A stretch of DNA of 64,000 bases. Source: Chaunax sp. Z400 (lineage: Eukaryota; Chordata; Actinopteri; Lophiiformes; Chaunacidae). The DNA is taken from contig CM075204.1 in assembly GCA_037577475.1 (NCBI GenBank), forward strand, positions 310,001 through 374,000, written 5' to 3'. The first letter of the stretch is position 1, and every line of letters starts with the position of its first letter. This document shows, piece by piece, positions 1-13,800 of the stretch. Under the pieces are notes generated by a model that was not told the DNA's origin, did not search any database, and saw nothing but the letters and a program-made list of their open reading frames with translations. Position numbers and translations under genes: made by a program.

Positions 1-3000
1 AACATAAGAATTAACACATACGACATAACACATAAACACATAAGACATAACACATACAACATAAGACATAACACATATAACATAACACATAAGACATAAC
101 ACAAACAACATAACAAATAACACATAAAACATAAGACATAAGACATAACACATACAACATAACACATAAGACATAACACATAAGACAGAACACACAACAT
201 AAGACATAACACATAAAACATAACATACAAGATATAACACATACAACATAACACATAACACATAAAACTCAACACAAAAAACATAAGACATAAGACATTG
301 CACATACAACATAACACATAAAACATAGGACATAACACATAAAACATAACACATACAACATAAGACATAACACATACAACATAAGACATAACACATATAA
401 CATAAGACATAACACATATAACATAACACATAAAACATAACACATACAACATAAGACATAACACATATAACATAACACATAAGGAATAACATATACAACA
501 TAACAAACAACAAATGCAACATAACACATACAACATAAGACAGAACACATACAACATAACACATAACACATAAGATATAACACAAACATAAAACATAAAA
601 CATAACATACAACATAAGAATTAACACATAAGACATACAACATAAAACATAACACATACAACATAAGAATTAACACATACAACATAAGACATAACACATA
701 ACACACAAGTCATAACACATAACAATTAACACATAAAACATAACACATACAACTAAACACATAACACATGCAACATAAGACATAACACATACAACATAAG
801 ACATAACACATGCAACATAAGACATAACACATGCAACATAAGACATAACACATACAACTAAACACATAACACATACAACTAAACACATAACACATGCAAC
901 ATAAGACATAACACATAAAACATAAAACAAAAAACATAAGACATAAGACATTGCACATACAACATAACACATAAAACATAAGACATAACACATAAAACAT
1001 AAAAGAAAAAACATAAGACATAAGACATTGCACATACAACATAACACATACAACATAAAACACAAGACATAACACATATAACATAACACATAACACATAA
1101 AACATAACACATACAACATAACACATAAAACAAAAGAAAAAACATAAAACATAACACATTGCACATACAACATAACATAAAACATAAGACATAACACATA
1201 AAACATAACACTTAAAACATAACACACACAACATAAGACATAACACATACAACATAAGACATAACACATACAACATAAGACATAACACATAAAACATAAC
1301 ACATAAGACATAACACATACAACATAACACAATACATAAAACATAACACATAAGACATAACACATACAACATAAAACATAACACATACAACTAAACACAT
1401 ACACATACAACATAAGACAAAACACATACAACTAAACACATAACACATACAACATAAGACATAACACATAAGACATAACACATACAACATAACACACGAG
1501 ACATAACACATATACACATAACACATAAAACATAAAACAAAAAACATTAGACATAAGACATTGCACATACAACATAACACATAAAACATAAGACATAAGA
1601 CATAACACATAAAAGAAAAAACATAAGACATAACACATTGCACATAAAACATAACACTTAAAACATAACACACACAACATAAGACATAACACATACAACA
1701 TAAGACATAACACATACAACATAACATAAAACATAACACATACAACATAAGACATAACACATACAACATAAGACATAACACATACAACATAACACAATAC
1801 ATAAAACATAACACATAAGACATAACACATACAACATAAAACATAACACATACAACATAAGAATTAACACATACAACATAACACATAACACATAAAACAC
1901 AACACAGACAACATAAGACATATCACATAAAACATAACACATAAGACATCACACATACAACATAAGACATAACACATACAACATAAGACATAACACATAA
2001 AACATAACACATAAGACATCACACACAACATAAAACTTAACACATACAACATAAGACATAACACATACAACATAACACATAAGACATAACACATAAATAT
2101 AAAACAAAAAACATAACACATAACACATACGACATTACAAATACAACATAAGACATAACACATACAACATAAGACATAACACATAAAACATAACACATAA
2201 GACATCACACACAACATAAAACTTAACACATACAACATAAGACATAACACATAAAACATAACACATAAGACATAACACATAAATATAAAACAAAAAACAT
2301 AACACATAACACATACGACATTACAAATACGACATAACACATAAAACATAACACATAACACATAAAACATAACACATAACACAAACAACATAAGACATAA
2401 CACATATAACATTACACATAAGACATAACACATAAGATATGACACATAAATATAAAACAAACATAACACATACAACATAAGAATTAACACATACGACATA
2501 ACACATAACACATAAGACATAACACATACAACATAAGACATAACACATATAACATAACACATAAGACATAACACAAACAACATAACAAATAACACATAAA
2601 ACATAAGACATAAGACATAACACATACAACATAACACATAAGACAGAACACACAACATAAGACATAACACATAAAACATAACATACAAGATATAACACAT
2701 ACAACATAACACATAACACATAAAACTCAACACAAAAAACATAAGACATAAGACATTGCACATACAACATAACACATAAAACATAGAACATAACACATAA
2801 AACATAACACATACAACATAAGACATAACACATACAACATAAGACATAACACATATAACATAACACATAAGGAATAACATATACAACATAACAAACAACA
2901 AATGCAACATAACACATACAACATAAGACAGAACACATACAACATAACACATAACACATAAGATATAACACAAACATAAAACATAAAACATAACATACAA

Positions 3001-6000
3001 CATAAGAATTAACACATAAGACATACAACATAAAACATAACACATACAACATAAGAATTAACACATACAACATAAGACATAACACATAACACACAAGTCA
3101 TAACACATAACAATTAACACATAAGACATAACACATACAACTAAACACATAACACATGCAACATAAGACATAACACATACAACATAACAGACAAGACATA
3201 ACACATATACACATAACACATAAAACATAAAACAAAAAACATAAGACATAAGACATTGCACATACAACATAACACATAAAACATAAGACATAACACATAA
3301 AACATAAAAGAAAAAACATAAGACATAAGACATTGCACATACAACATAACACATACAACATAAAACACAAGACATAACACATATAACATAACACATAACA
3401 CATAAAACATAACACATACAACATAACCCATAACACATAAAACAAAAGAAAAAACATAAGACATAACACATTGCACATACAACATAACATAAAACATAAG
3501 ACATAACACATAAAACATAACACTTAAAACATAACACATACAACATAAGACATAACACATACAACATAAGACATAACACATAAAACATAACACATAAGAC
3601 ATAACACATACAACATAACACAATACATAAAACATAACACATAAGACATAACACATACAACATAAAACATAACACAAACAACTAAACACATAACACATAC
3701 AACATAAGACAAAACACATACAACTAAACACATAACACATACAACATAAGACATAACACATAACACACAAGTCATAACACATAACAATTAACACATAAGA
3801 CATAACACATACAACTAAACACATAACACATGCAACATAAGACATAACACATACAACATAACAGACAAGACATAACACATATACACATAACACATAAAAC
3901 ATAAAACAAAAAACATAAGACATAAGACTTTGCAAATACAACATAACACATAAACATAAGACATAACACATAAAACATAAAAGAAAAAACATAAGACATA
4001 AGACATTGCACATACAACATAACACATACAACATAAAACACAAGACATAACACATATAACATAACACATAACACATAAAACATAACACATACAACATAAC
4101 ACATAAAACAAAAGAAAAAACATAAGACATAACACATTGCACATACAACATAACATAAAACATAAGACATAACACATAAAACATAACACTTAAAACATAA
4201 CACACACAACATAAGACATAACACATACAACATAAGACATAACACATACAACATAAGACATAACACATAAAACATAACACTTAAGACATACAACATAAGA
4301 CATAAGACATAACACATAAGACATAACACATACAACATAAAACATAACACATACAACTAAACACATAAAACATAACACATAAGACATAACACATACAACA
4401 TAAAACATAACACATACAACTAAACACATAACACATACAACATAAGACAAAACACATACAACTAAACACATAACACATACAACATAAGACATAACACATA
4501 AGACATAACACATACAACATAACACACGAGACATAACACATATACACATAACACATAAAACATAAAACAAAAAACATTAGACATAAGACATTGCACATAC
4601 AACATAACACATAAAACATAAGACATAAGACATAAAACATAAAAGAAAAAACATAAGACATAACACATTGCACATAAAACATAACACTTAAAACATAACA
4701 CACACAACATAAGACATAACACATACAACATAAGACATAACACATACAACATAACATAAAACATAACACATAAGACCTAACACATACAACATAACACAAT
4801 ACATAAAACATAACACATAAGACATAACACATACAACATAAAACATAACACATACAACATAAGAATTAACACATACAACATAACACATAACACATAAAAC
4901 ACAACACAGAAAACATAAGACATATCACATAAAACATAACACATAAGACATCACACATACAACATAAGACATAACACATACAACATAAGACATAACACAT
5001 AAAACATAACACATAAGACATCACACACAACATAAAAATTAACACATACAACATAAGACATAACACATACAACATAACACATAACACATAAAACATAACA
5101 CATAAGACATAACACATAACACATAAAACATAACACATAACACATAACACATAAAACATAACACATAACACAAACAACATAAGACATAACACATATAACA
5201 TTACACATAAGACATAACACATAAGATATGACACATAAATATAAAACAAAAAACATAACACATACAACATAAGAATTAACACATACGACATAACACATAA
5301 CACATAAGACATAACACATACAACATAAGACATAACACATATAACATAACACATAAGACATAACACAAACAACATAACAAATAAAACATAAAACATAAGA
5401 CATAAGACATAACACATACAACATAACACATAAGACATAACACATAAGACAGAACACACAACATAAGACATAACACATAAAACATAACATACAAGATATA
5501 ACACATACAACATAACACATAAAACATAGGACATAACACATAAAACATAACACATACAACATAAGACATAACACATACAACATAAGACATAACACATATA
5601 ACATAAGACATAACACATATAACATAACACATAAAACATAACACATACAACATAAGACATAACACATATAACATAACACATAAGGAATAACATATACAAC
5701 ATAACAAACAACAAATGCAACATAACACATACAACATAAGACAGAACACATACAACATAACACATAACACATAAGATATAACACAAACATAAAACATAAA
5801 ACATAACATACAACATAAGAATTAACACATAAGACATACAACATAAAACATAACACATACAACATAAGAATTAACACATACAACATAAGACATAACACAT
5901 AACACACAAGTCATAACACATAACAATTAACACATAAGACATAACACATACAACTAAACACATAACACATGCAACATAAGACATAACACATACAACATAA

Positions 6001-6665
6001 GACATAACACATGCAACATAAGACATAACACATGCAACATAAGACATAACACATACAACTAAACACATAACACATACAACTAAACACATAACACATGCAA
6101 CATAAGACATAACACATACAACATAACAGACAAGACATAACACATATACACATAACACATAAAACATAAAACAAAAAACATAAGACATAAGACATTGCAA
6201 ATACAACATAACACATAAAACATGAGACATAACACATAAAACATAAAAGAAAAAACATAAGACATAAGACATTGCACATACAACATAACACATACAACAT
6301 AAAACACAAGACATAACACATATAACATAACACATAACACATAAAACATAACACATACAACATAACACATAACACATAAAACAAAAGAAAAAACATAAGA
6401 CATAACACATTGCACATACAACATAACATAAAACATAAGACATAACACATTAAACATAACACTTAAAACATAACACACACAACATAAGACATAACACATA
6501 CAACATAAGACATAACACATACAACATAAGACATAACACATAAAACATAACACATAAGACATAACACATACAACATAACACAATACATAAAACATAACAC
6601 ATAAGACATAACACATACAACATAAAACATAACACATACAACATTAGAATTAACACATACATACA
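1..6665. repeat. Satellite A tract 1: degenerate 7-bp heptamer array
   Basis: The tract is read directly as runs of NACATAA-type heptamers (ACATAAC, ACATAAG, ACATACA and variants). The plus strand is A/C-rich with very little G. The heptamer is not divisible by 3, so 21 bp (three heptamers) makes a 7-residue period and all minus-strand frames stay open, giving meaningless Met/Cys/Tyr/Val/Leu-rich translations. Plus-strand frames are closed by frequent TAA. Longer blocks recur: a marker beginning ACACAAGTCATAAC occurs at 703, 3091, 3765 and 5904, so higher-order spacings of about 2.39 and 2.81 kb are superimposed. The left end is cut by the window. The right end joins satellite B at a junction that is repeated at 53510. 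Confidence 0.97.
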
Positions 6666-6961
6666 TCAGCATTTGTATTTCTATTAATCGCCTGCTCAGA
6701 TCAGCATTTGTATTTCTATGGATCACATTTTCAGATCAGCATTTGTATTTCTATTGATCGTTCGCTTACATCAGCATTTGTATTTCTATGGATCACATTT
6801 TCAGATCAGCATTTGTATTTCTATTGATCGCCTGCTCAGATCAGCATTTGTATTTCTATGGATCACCTGCTCACATTAGCATCTGGATTTCTGTGGATTG
6901 CATCCTCCGATCAGCATTTGGATTTGTTTGGATTGACTTTTCTCATCAGCATTTGTATTTC
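6666..6961 (+). repeat. Satellite B, short tract before module C copy 1
   Basis: About eight monomers of the 35-bp satellite lie between satellite A and module C. The last monomers are a recognisable edge variant (around 6890-6960, with TCCTCCGATCAGC and GATTTGT...GGATT). The same variant precedes the other C copies, so this short tract belongs to the macro-unit and is not random satellite. Confidence 0.93.
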
Positions 6962-7832
6962 AAAAAAATTGAGCAAAGACACTGTGTCAATAGTCAAAAT
7001 TTCTCCTCAGATTGCTGAAAATAATTTAACTTCAGCCACAGTTATAGTGTAGAAAAGGCCTCAAAGATAATCTTGTTGTTAAATAGCGCTTTTCTATTTT
7101 ATTAGCTGTTTAATGACCCATTCAGTGCTGTATTCCTATTGGTTGCGCCGTCCCATCTGTGCACTGAGTCTGTTAACATACAGTGCAGTGTTGAACTCTT
7201 TCAGATGTGTTCAGCAGCTCGTCACGTATTTGAGTTAAAGTATTAGTTAAACACGGTTGTTGCAAGTGGACTGAGCGTGAATGCAATATAAGTGTCTAAT
7301 TTACTGTTGTGTTTGCTATTTGTTATGTATTTTAATAGTTTCGGTTGTTTAAAGGTAAAGGATAATTGTTGCTGTCGCTGTTAATTGAGCTTCGAAACTC
7401 CGTGAACGAACATACCGGAAGTGTGTTTTAACAATAAAAGCACTGTGAATAGATAGCCGGAAGTTATGTGATGTTAGCGTTAGCCTAGCTTAACAGCGAT
7501 AAATGAACTATCGGGGCTGCCGATAGACTCAAGGTGAGGGAGATTGAAGTCTCAGCGGCACAAAAACACAAGGGATGGAAACTAAGTAAGCATTCTGTAC
7601 CTAGCAACGGTTGCTATGCTGCAGTTGCTCCTTGGCGTGTTCATGACGTGGCGTGACGTCATACGCACCCTTTCACACATTGTACTTTGATTTAGAAGGC
7701 ATATAAAACTCAACTGTCAGTACGTATATGAACAAATCAGCAGATTCGTTCCCAAAGCAGAAGTTTTTTTTCTGTCCCAGGCAAAGAGACACATCACAAC
7801 AGACTTAAACTATGGAGTGATGGCTCGCTACA
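6962..7832 (+). repeat. Module C copy 1: ~870-bp non-satellite promoter-like unit
   Basis: This is non-tandem sequence between two satellite B tracts and is near-identical to four other copies in the window. In plus orientation it holds an inverted CCAAT box (ATTGG, 7138-7142), an AATAAA (7433-7438), ETS-type sites (ACCGGAAGTG at 7414-7423 and CCGGAAGT near 7457), a MYB-like CAACGG (7605-7610), a half CRE and a full CRE, and TATAAAA. It begins close to a TG and ends in CA (GCTCGCTACA), which could suggest a solo LTR. However, no target-site duplication is visible, and the AATAAA lies about 270 bp upstream of the TATA box, the wrong order for an LTR. A duplicated cellular promoter is an equally good reading. 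No open frame of useful length is present. Confidence 0.9.
7605..7708 (+). promoter_or_regulatory. Putative core promoter in module C copy 1
   Basis: CAACGG (7605-7610) sits in the palindrome AGCAACGGTTGCT. It is followed by a half CRE TGACGTGG (7644-7651), a full CRE TGACGTCA (7654-7661) and TATAAAA (7702-7708). A start site about 25-30 bp after the TATA box would fall near 7730. Satellite B begins about 100 bp further downstream. The motifs are seen directly; activity is inferred. Confidence 0.55.
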
Positions 7833-10800
7833 TTTTTTGTTGATCACCTAATCACATCAGCATCTAAATGTCTATTGATCACCTGCACAGATCAGCATTT
7901 GTTTTTCTATTGATCGTTCACTCACATCAGCATCTGTATTTTTTTTGGATCGCCTGCCAACATCAGCATTTTTATTTCTATAGATTGTCTGTTTGCATCA
8001 GAAAAATCAGGCCTTGATTTCTATTGATCATTCCCTCACATCAACATCTGGATTTCTATGGACCGCCTGCTCACATCACTATTTGGATTCCTATTGATCA
8101 CCTGCTCACATCAGCATTTGTATTTCTATTGATCGTTCGCTCGCATCAGCATTTGGATTTCTATTGATCACCTGCTCACATCAGCAATTTTATTTCTATT
8201 GATCGTTCGCTCACATCAGCATTTGTATTTTTATGGATCACCTGCTCGCATCAGCATTTGGATTTCTATTGATCGTTTGGTCACATCAGGCCTCGATTTC
8301 TATTGATCACCTGCTCACATCAGCAATTTTATTTCTATTGATCGTTCGCTCACATCAGCATCTGGATTTCTTTGGATTGCCTGCTCACATCAGCATTTTT
8401 ATTTCTATAGATTGTCTGTTTGCATCAGAAAAATCAGGCCTTGATTTCTATTGATCATTCCCTCACATCAACATCTGGATTTCTATGGACCGCCTGCTCA
8501 CATCACTATTTGGATTCCTATTGATCACCTGCTCACATAAGCATTTGTATTTCTATTGATCGTTCGCTCGCATCAGCATTTGGATTTCTATTGATCACCT
8601 GCTCACATCAGCAAATTTATTTCTATTGATCGTTCGCTCACATCAGCATTTGTATTTTTATGGATCACCTGCTCGCATCAGCATTTGGATTTCTATTGAT
8701 CGTTTGCTCACATCAGGCCTCGATTTCTATTGATCACCTGCTCACATCAGCAATTTTATTTCTATTGATCGTTCGCTCACATCAGCATCTGGATTTCTAT
8801 GGATCGCCTGCTCACATCACTATTTGGATTCCTATTGATCACTTGCTCACATCAGCATTTGTTTTTCTATTGATCACCTGCTCACAACAGCATCTAGTTT
8901 TCTATTGATCGTTCACTCACATCAGCATCTGTATTTTTTATGATCACCTGCTAACATCAGCATTTTTATTTCTATAGGTTAACTGTTTGCATCAGAAACA
9001 TCAGGCCTTGATTTCTATTGATCGTTTGCTCACCTGAGCATCTGGATTTCTATTGATCGCCTGCACAGATCAGCATTTGTTTTTCTATTGATCGTTCAAT
9101 CACATCAGCATCTGCATTTTTTTTGGATCGCCTGCTAACATCAGCATTTTTATTTTTATAGATTGTCTGTTTGCATCGGAAACATCAGGCCTTGATTTCT
9201 ATTGATCATTCCCTCACATCAACATCTGGATTTCTATGTACCGCCTGCTCACATCACTATTTGGATTCCTATTGATCACCTGCTCACATCAGCATTTGTA
9301 TTTCTATTGATCGTTCGCTCGCATCAGCATTTGTATTTCTATTGATCGTTCGCTCGCATCAGCATTTGTATTTCTATTGATTGTTCGCTCGCATCAGAAT
9401 TTGTATTTCTATTGATCATTCGCCCACATCAGCATCTGGATTCCTATTGATCACCTGCTCACAACAGCATCTAGTTTTCAATTGATCGTTCACTCACATC
9501 AGCATCTGTATTTTTTATGATCACCTGCTAACATCAGCATTTTTATTTCTATAGATTGACTGTTTGCATCAGAAACATCAGGGCTTGATTGCTATTGATC
9601 GTTTGCTCACCTGAGCATCTGGATTTCTATTGATCGCCTGCACTTATCAGCATTTGTTTTTCTATTGATCGTTCACTCACATCAGCATCTGCATTTTTTA
9701 TGATCACCTGCTAACATCAGCATTTTTATTTCTATAGATTGTCTGTTTGCATCGGAAACATCAGGCCTTGATTTCTATTGATCATTCCCTCACATCAACA
9801 TCTGGATTTCTATGGACCGCCTGCTCACATCACTATTTGGATTCCTATTGATCACCTGCTCACATCAGCATTTGTATTTCTATTGATCGTTCGCTCGCAT
9901 CAGCATTTGTATTTCTATTGATCGTTCGCTCGCATCAGCATCTGGATTTCTATGGATCACCTTCTCAGATCAGCGTTTCTTATTTCTATCGATCGCCTTC
10001 TCACATTAGCATCTGGATATCTATTGATCACCTGCTCGGATCAGCATTTCAAGTTCTATGGATCGCCTGCTCACATCAGCATCTGGATTTCTATTGATCG
10101 TTCGCTCACATCAGCAGCTGGATTTCTGTGGGTCACCTGCTCACATTAGCATCTGGATTTCTATTGATCATTCACTCACATCAGCATTTTGATTTCTATT
10201 GATCGTTCATTCACATCAGCATTTGTATTTTTATGGATCACATGTCCAGATCAGCATTTCTATTTCTATTGATCGCCTGCTCGTATCAGCATTTGTATTT
10301 CTGCGGATCATCTGCTCACATCAGCATCTAGATTTCTATTAATCGTTTGCTCGCATCAGCATCTGGATTTCTATGGATCACCTGCTCACATCAGCATTAG
10401 GATTTCTATTGATCACCTGCTCACATAAGCATCTGGATATCTATGGATCGTTCCCTCACATCTTCATTTGGATTTCTGTGAATCACCTGCTCGGATCAGC
10501 ATCCGGAATTTTATAGATCGCCTACTCAGATCAGCGTTTTTTATTTCAATCGATTGCCTAATCACAACAGCGTTTTTTTTTTAATATGGATCGCCTGCTC
10601 ACATCAGCATCTGGATATCTATTGATCGTTCGCTCACATCAGCATCTAGATTTCTATTGATCGTTCATTCACATCAGCATTTGTATTTTTATGGATCGCC
10701 TGCTCATATCAGCATTTGTCTTTCTATTGATCGTTCGCTCACATCAGCAGCTGTATTTCTGTGGGTCACCTGCTCACATTAGCATCTGGATTTCTATGGA

Positions 10801-13800
10801 TCGCCTGCTCACATCAGCATCTGAATTTCTATTGATCGCCTGCACAGATCAGCATTTGTTTTTCTATTGATCGTTCACTCACATCAGCATCTGTATTTTT
10901 TATGGATCGCCTGCTAACATCAGCATTTTTATTTCTATAGATTGACTGTTTGCATCAGAAACATCAGGCCTTGATTTCTATTGATCCTTCGCTCACCTGA
11001 GCATCTGGATTTCTATGGATTGCCTGCTCAGATCAACATTTGTATTTCTATTAATCGCCTGCTCAGATCAGCGTTTGAATTTTTGTTGATCACCTGCTCA
11101 CATCAGCATTTGTTTTTCTATTGATCACCTGCTCACAACAGCATCTAGTTTTCTATTGATCTTTCACTCACATCAGCATCTGTATTTTTTATGATCACCT
11201 GCTAACATCAGCATTTTTATTTCTATAGATTGACTGTTTGCATCAGAAACATCAGGCCTTGATTTCTATTGATCGTTTGCTCACCTGAGCATCTGGATTT
11301 CTATTGATCGCCTGCACAGATCAGCATTTGTTTTTCTATTGATCGTTCACTCACATCAGCATCTGCATTTTTTTTGGATCGCCTGCTAACATCAGCATTT
11401 TTATTTCTATAGATTGTCTTTTTGCATCGGAAACATCAGGCCTTGATTTCTATTGATCATTCCCTCACATCAACATCTGGATTTCTATGGACCGCCTGCT
11501 CACATCACTATTTGGATTCCTATTGATCACCTGCTCACATCAGCATTTGTATTTCTATTGATCGTTCGCTCGCATCAGCATTTGTATTTCTATTGATCGT
11601 TCGCTCGCATCAGCATTTGTATTTCTATTGATCGTTCGCTCGCATCAGAATTTGTATTTCTATCGATCGTTCGCTATCATCAGCATTTGTATTTCTATTG
11701 ATCGTTCGTTCGCATCATCCTTTGTATTTCTATTGATCGTTCACTCACATCAGCATCTGTATTTTTTATGGATCGCCTGCTAACATCAGCATTTTTATTT
11801 CTATAGATTGACTGTTTGCATCAGAAACATCAGGCCTTGATTTCTATTGATCATTCGCCCACATCAACATCTGGATTTCTATGGACCACCTGCTCACATC
11901 TGTATTTGGATTCCTATTGATCACCTGCTCACAACAGCATCTACTTTTCTATTGACCGTTCACTCACATCAGCATCTGTATTTTTTATGGATCACCTGCT
12001 AACATCAGCATTTTTATTTCTATAGATTGACTGTTTGCATCAGAAACATTAGGCCTTGATTTCTATTGATCCTTCGCTCACCTGAGCATCTTGATTTCTA
12101 TGGATTGCCTGCTCAGATCAACATTTGTAATTCTATTAATCGCCTGCTCAGATCAGCGTTTGAATTTTTGTTGATCACCTAATCACATCAGCATCTGAAT
12201 TTCTATTGATCGCCTGCACAGATCAGCATTTGTTTTTCTATTGATCGTTCACTCACATCAGCATCTGTATTTTTTATGGATCGCCTGCTAACATCAGCAT
12301 TTTTATTTCTATAGATTGACTGTTTGCATCAGAAACATCAGGCCTTGATTTCTATTGATCATTCCCTCACATCAACATCTGGATTTCTATGGACCGCCTG
12401 CTCACATCACTATTTGGATTGCTATTGATCACCTGCTCACATCAGCATTTGTTTTTCTATTGATCACCTGCTCACAACAGCATCTAGTTTTCTATTGATC
12501 GTTCACTCACATCAGCATCTGTATTTTTTATGATCACCTGCTAACATCAGCCTTTTTATTTCTATATATTGACTGTTTGCATCAGAAACATCAGGCCTTG
12601 ATTGCTATTGATCGTTTGCTCACCTGAGCATCCGGATTTCTATTGATCGCCTGCACAGATCAGCATTTGTTTTTCTATTGATCGTTCACTCACATCAGCA
12701 TCTGCATTTTTTATGATCACCTGCTAACATCAGCATTTTTATTTCTATAGATTGTCTGTTTGCATCGGAAACATCAGGCCTTGATTTCTATTGATCATTC
12801 CCTCACATCAACATCTGGATTTCTATGGACCGCCTGCTCACATCACTATTTGGATTCCTATTGATCACCTGCTCACATCAGCATTTGTATTTCTATTGAT
12901 CGTTCGCTCGCATCAGCATTTTTATTTCTATTGATCGTTCGCTCGCATCAGCATCTATATTTCTATGGATCACCTTCTCAGATTAGCGTTTCTTATTTCT
13001 ATCGATCGCCTTCTCACATTAGCATCTGGATATCTATTGATCACCTGCTCAGATCAGCATTTCAAGTTCTATGGATCACCTGCTCACATCAGCATCTGGA
13101 TTTCTATGGATCACCTGCTCACATCAGTATCTGGATTTCTATTGATCGTTCGCTCACATCAGCAGCTGGATTTCTGTGGGTCACCTGCTCACATTAGCAT
13201 CTGGATTTCTATTGATCATTCACTCACATCAGCATTTTGATTTCTATTGATCGTTCATTCACATCAGCATTTGTATTTTTATGGATCACATGTCCAGATC
13301 AGCATTTCTATTTCTATTGATCGCCTGCTCGTATCAGCATTTGTATTTCTATTGATCGTTCACTATCATCAGCATTTGTATTTCTATTGATCGTTCGTTC
13401 GCATCATCCTTTGTATTTCTATTGATCGTTCACTCACATCAGCATCTGTATTTTTTATGGATCGCCTGCTAACATCAGCATTTTTGTTTCTATAGATTGA
13501 CTGTTTGCATCAGAAACATCAGGCTTTGATTTCTATTGATCATTCGCCCACAACAACATCTGGATTTCAATGGACAACCTGCTCACATCTGTATTTGGAT
13601 TCCTATTGATCACCTGCTCACAACAGCATCTACTTTTCTATTGATCGTTCACTCACATCAGCGTCTGTATTTTTTATGGATCACCTGCTAACATCAGCAT
13701 TTTTATTTCTATAGATTGACTGTTTGCATCAGAAACATCAGGTCTTGATTTCTATTGATCCTTCGCTCACCTGAGCATCTGGATTTCTATGGATTGCCTG

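Noticed and set aside
11..6662. Long minus-strand open frames in satellite A (up to ~390 codons, Met/Cys/Tyr/Val/Leu-rich)
   Set aside because: They arise from a 7-bp repeat without stops on one strand. All three frames are open and overlap, with a 7-residue period. The same applies to 29.5-33.0 and 50.2-53.5 kb.
1..6665. Telomeric repeat
   Set aside because: The heptamer is TTATGTN on the other strand. It contains no TTAGGG and is interleaved with another satellite inside the window.
6962..7832. Module C as a certain solo LTR
   Set aside because: It starts near TG and ends in CA, but no target duplication is visible, the AATAAA lies upstream of the TATA box, and no internal retroviral sequence is attached. 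Left as a possibility only.
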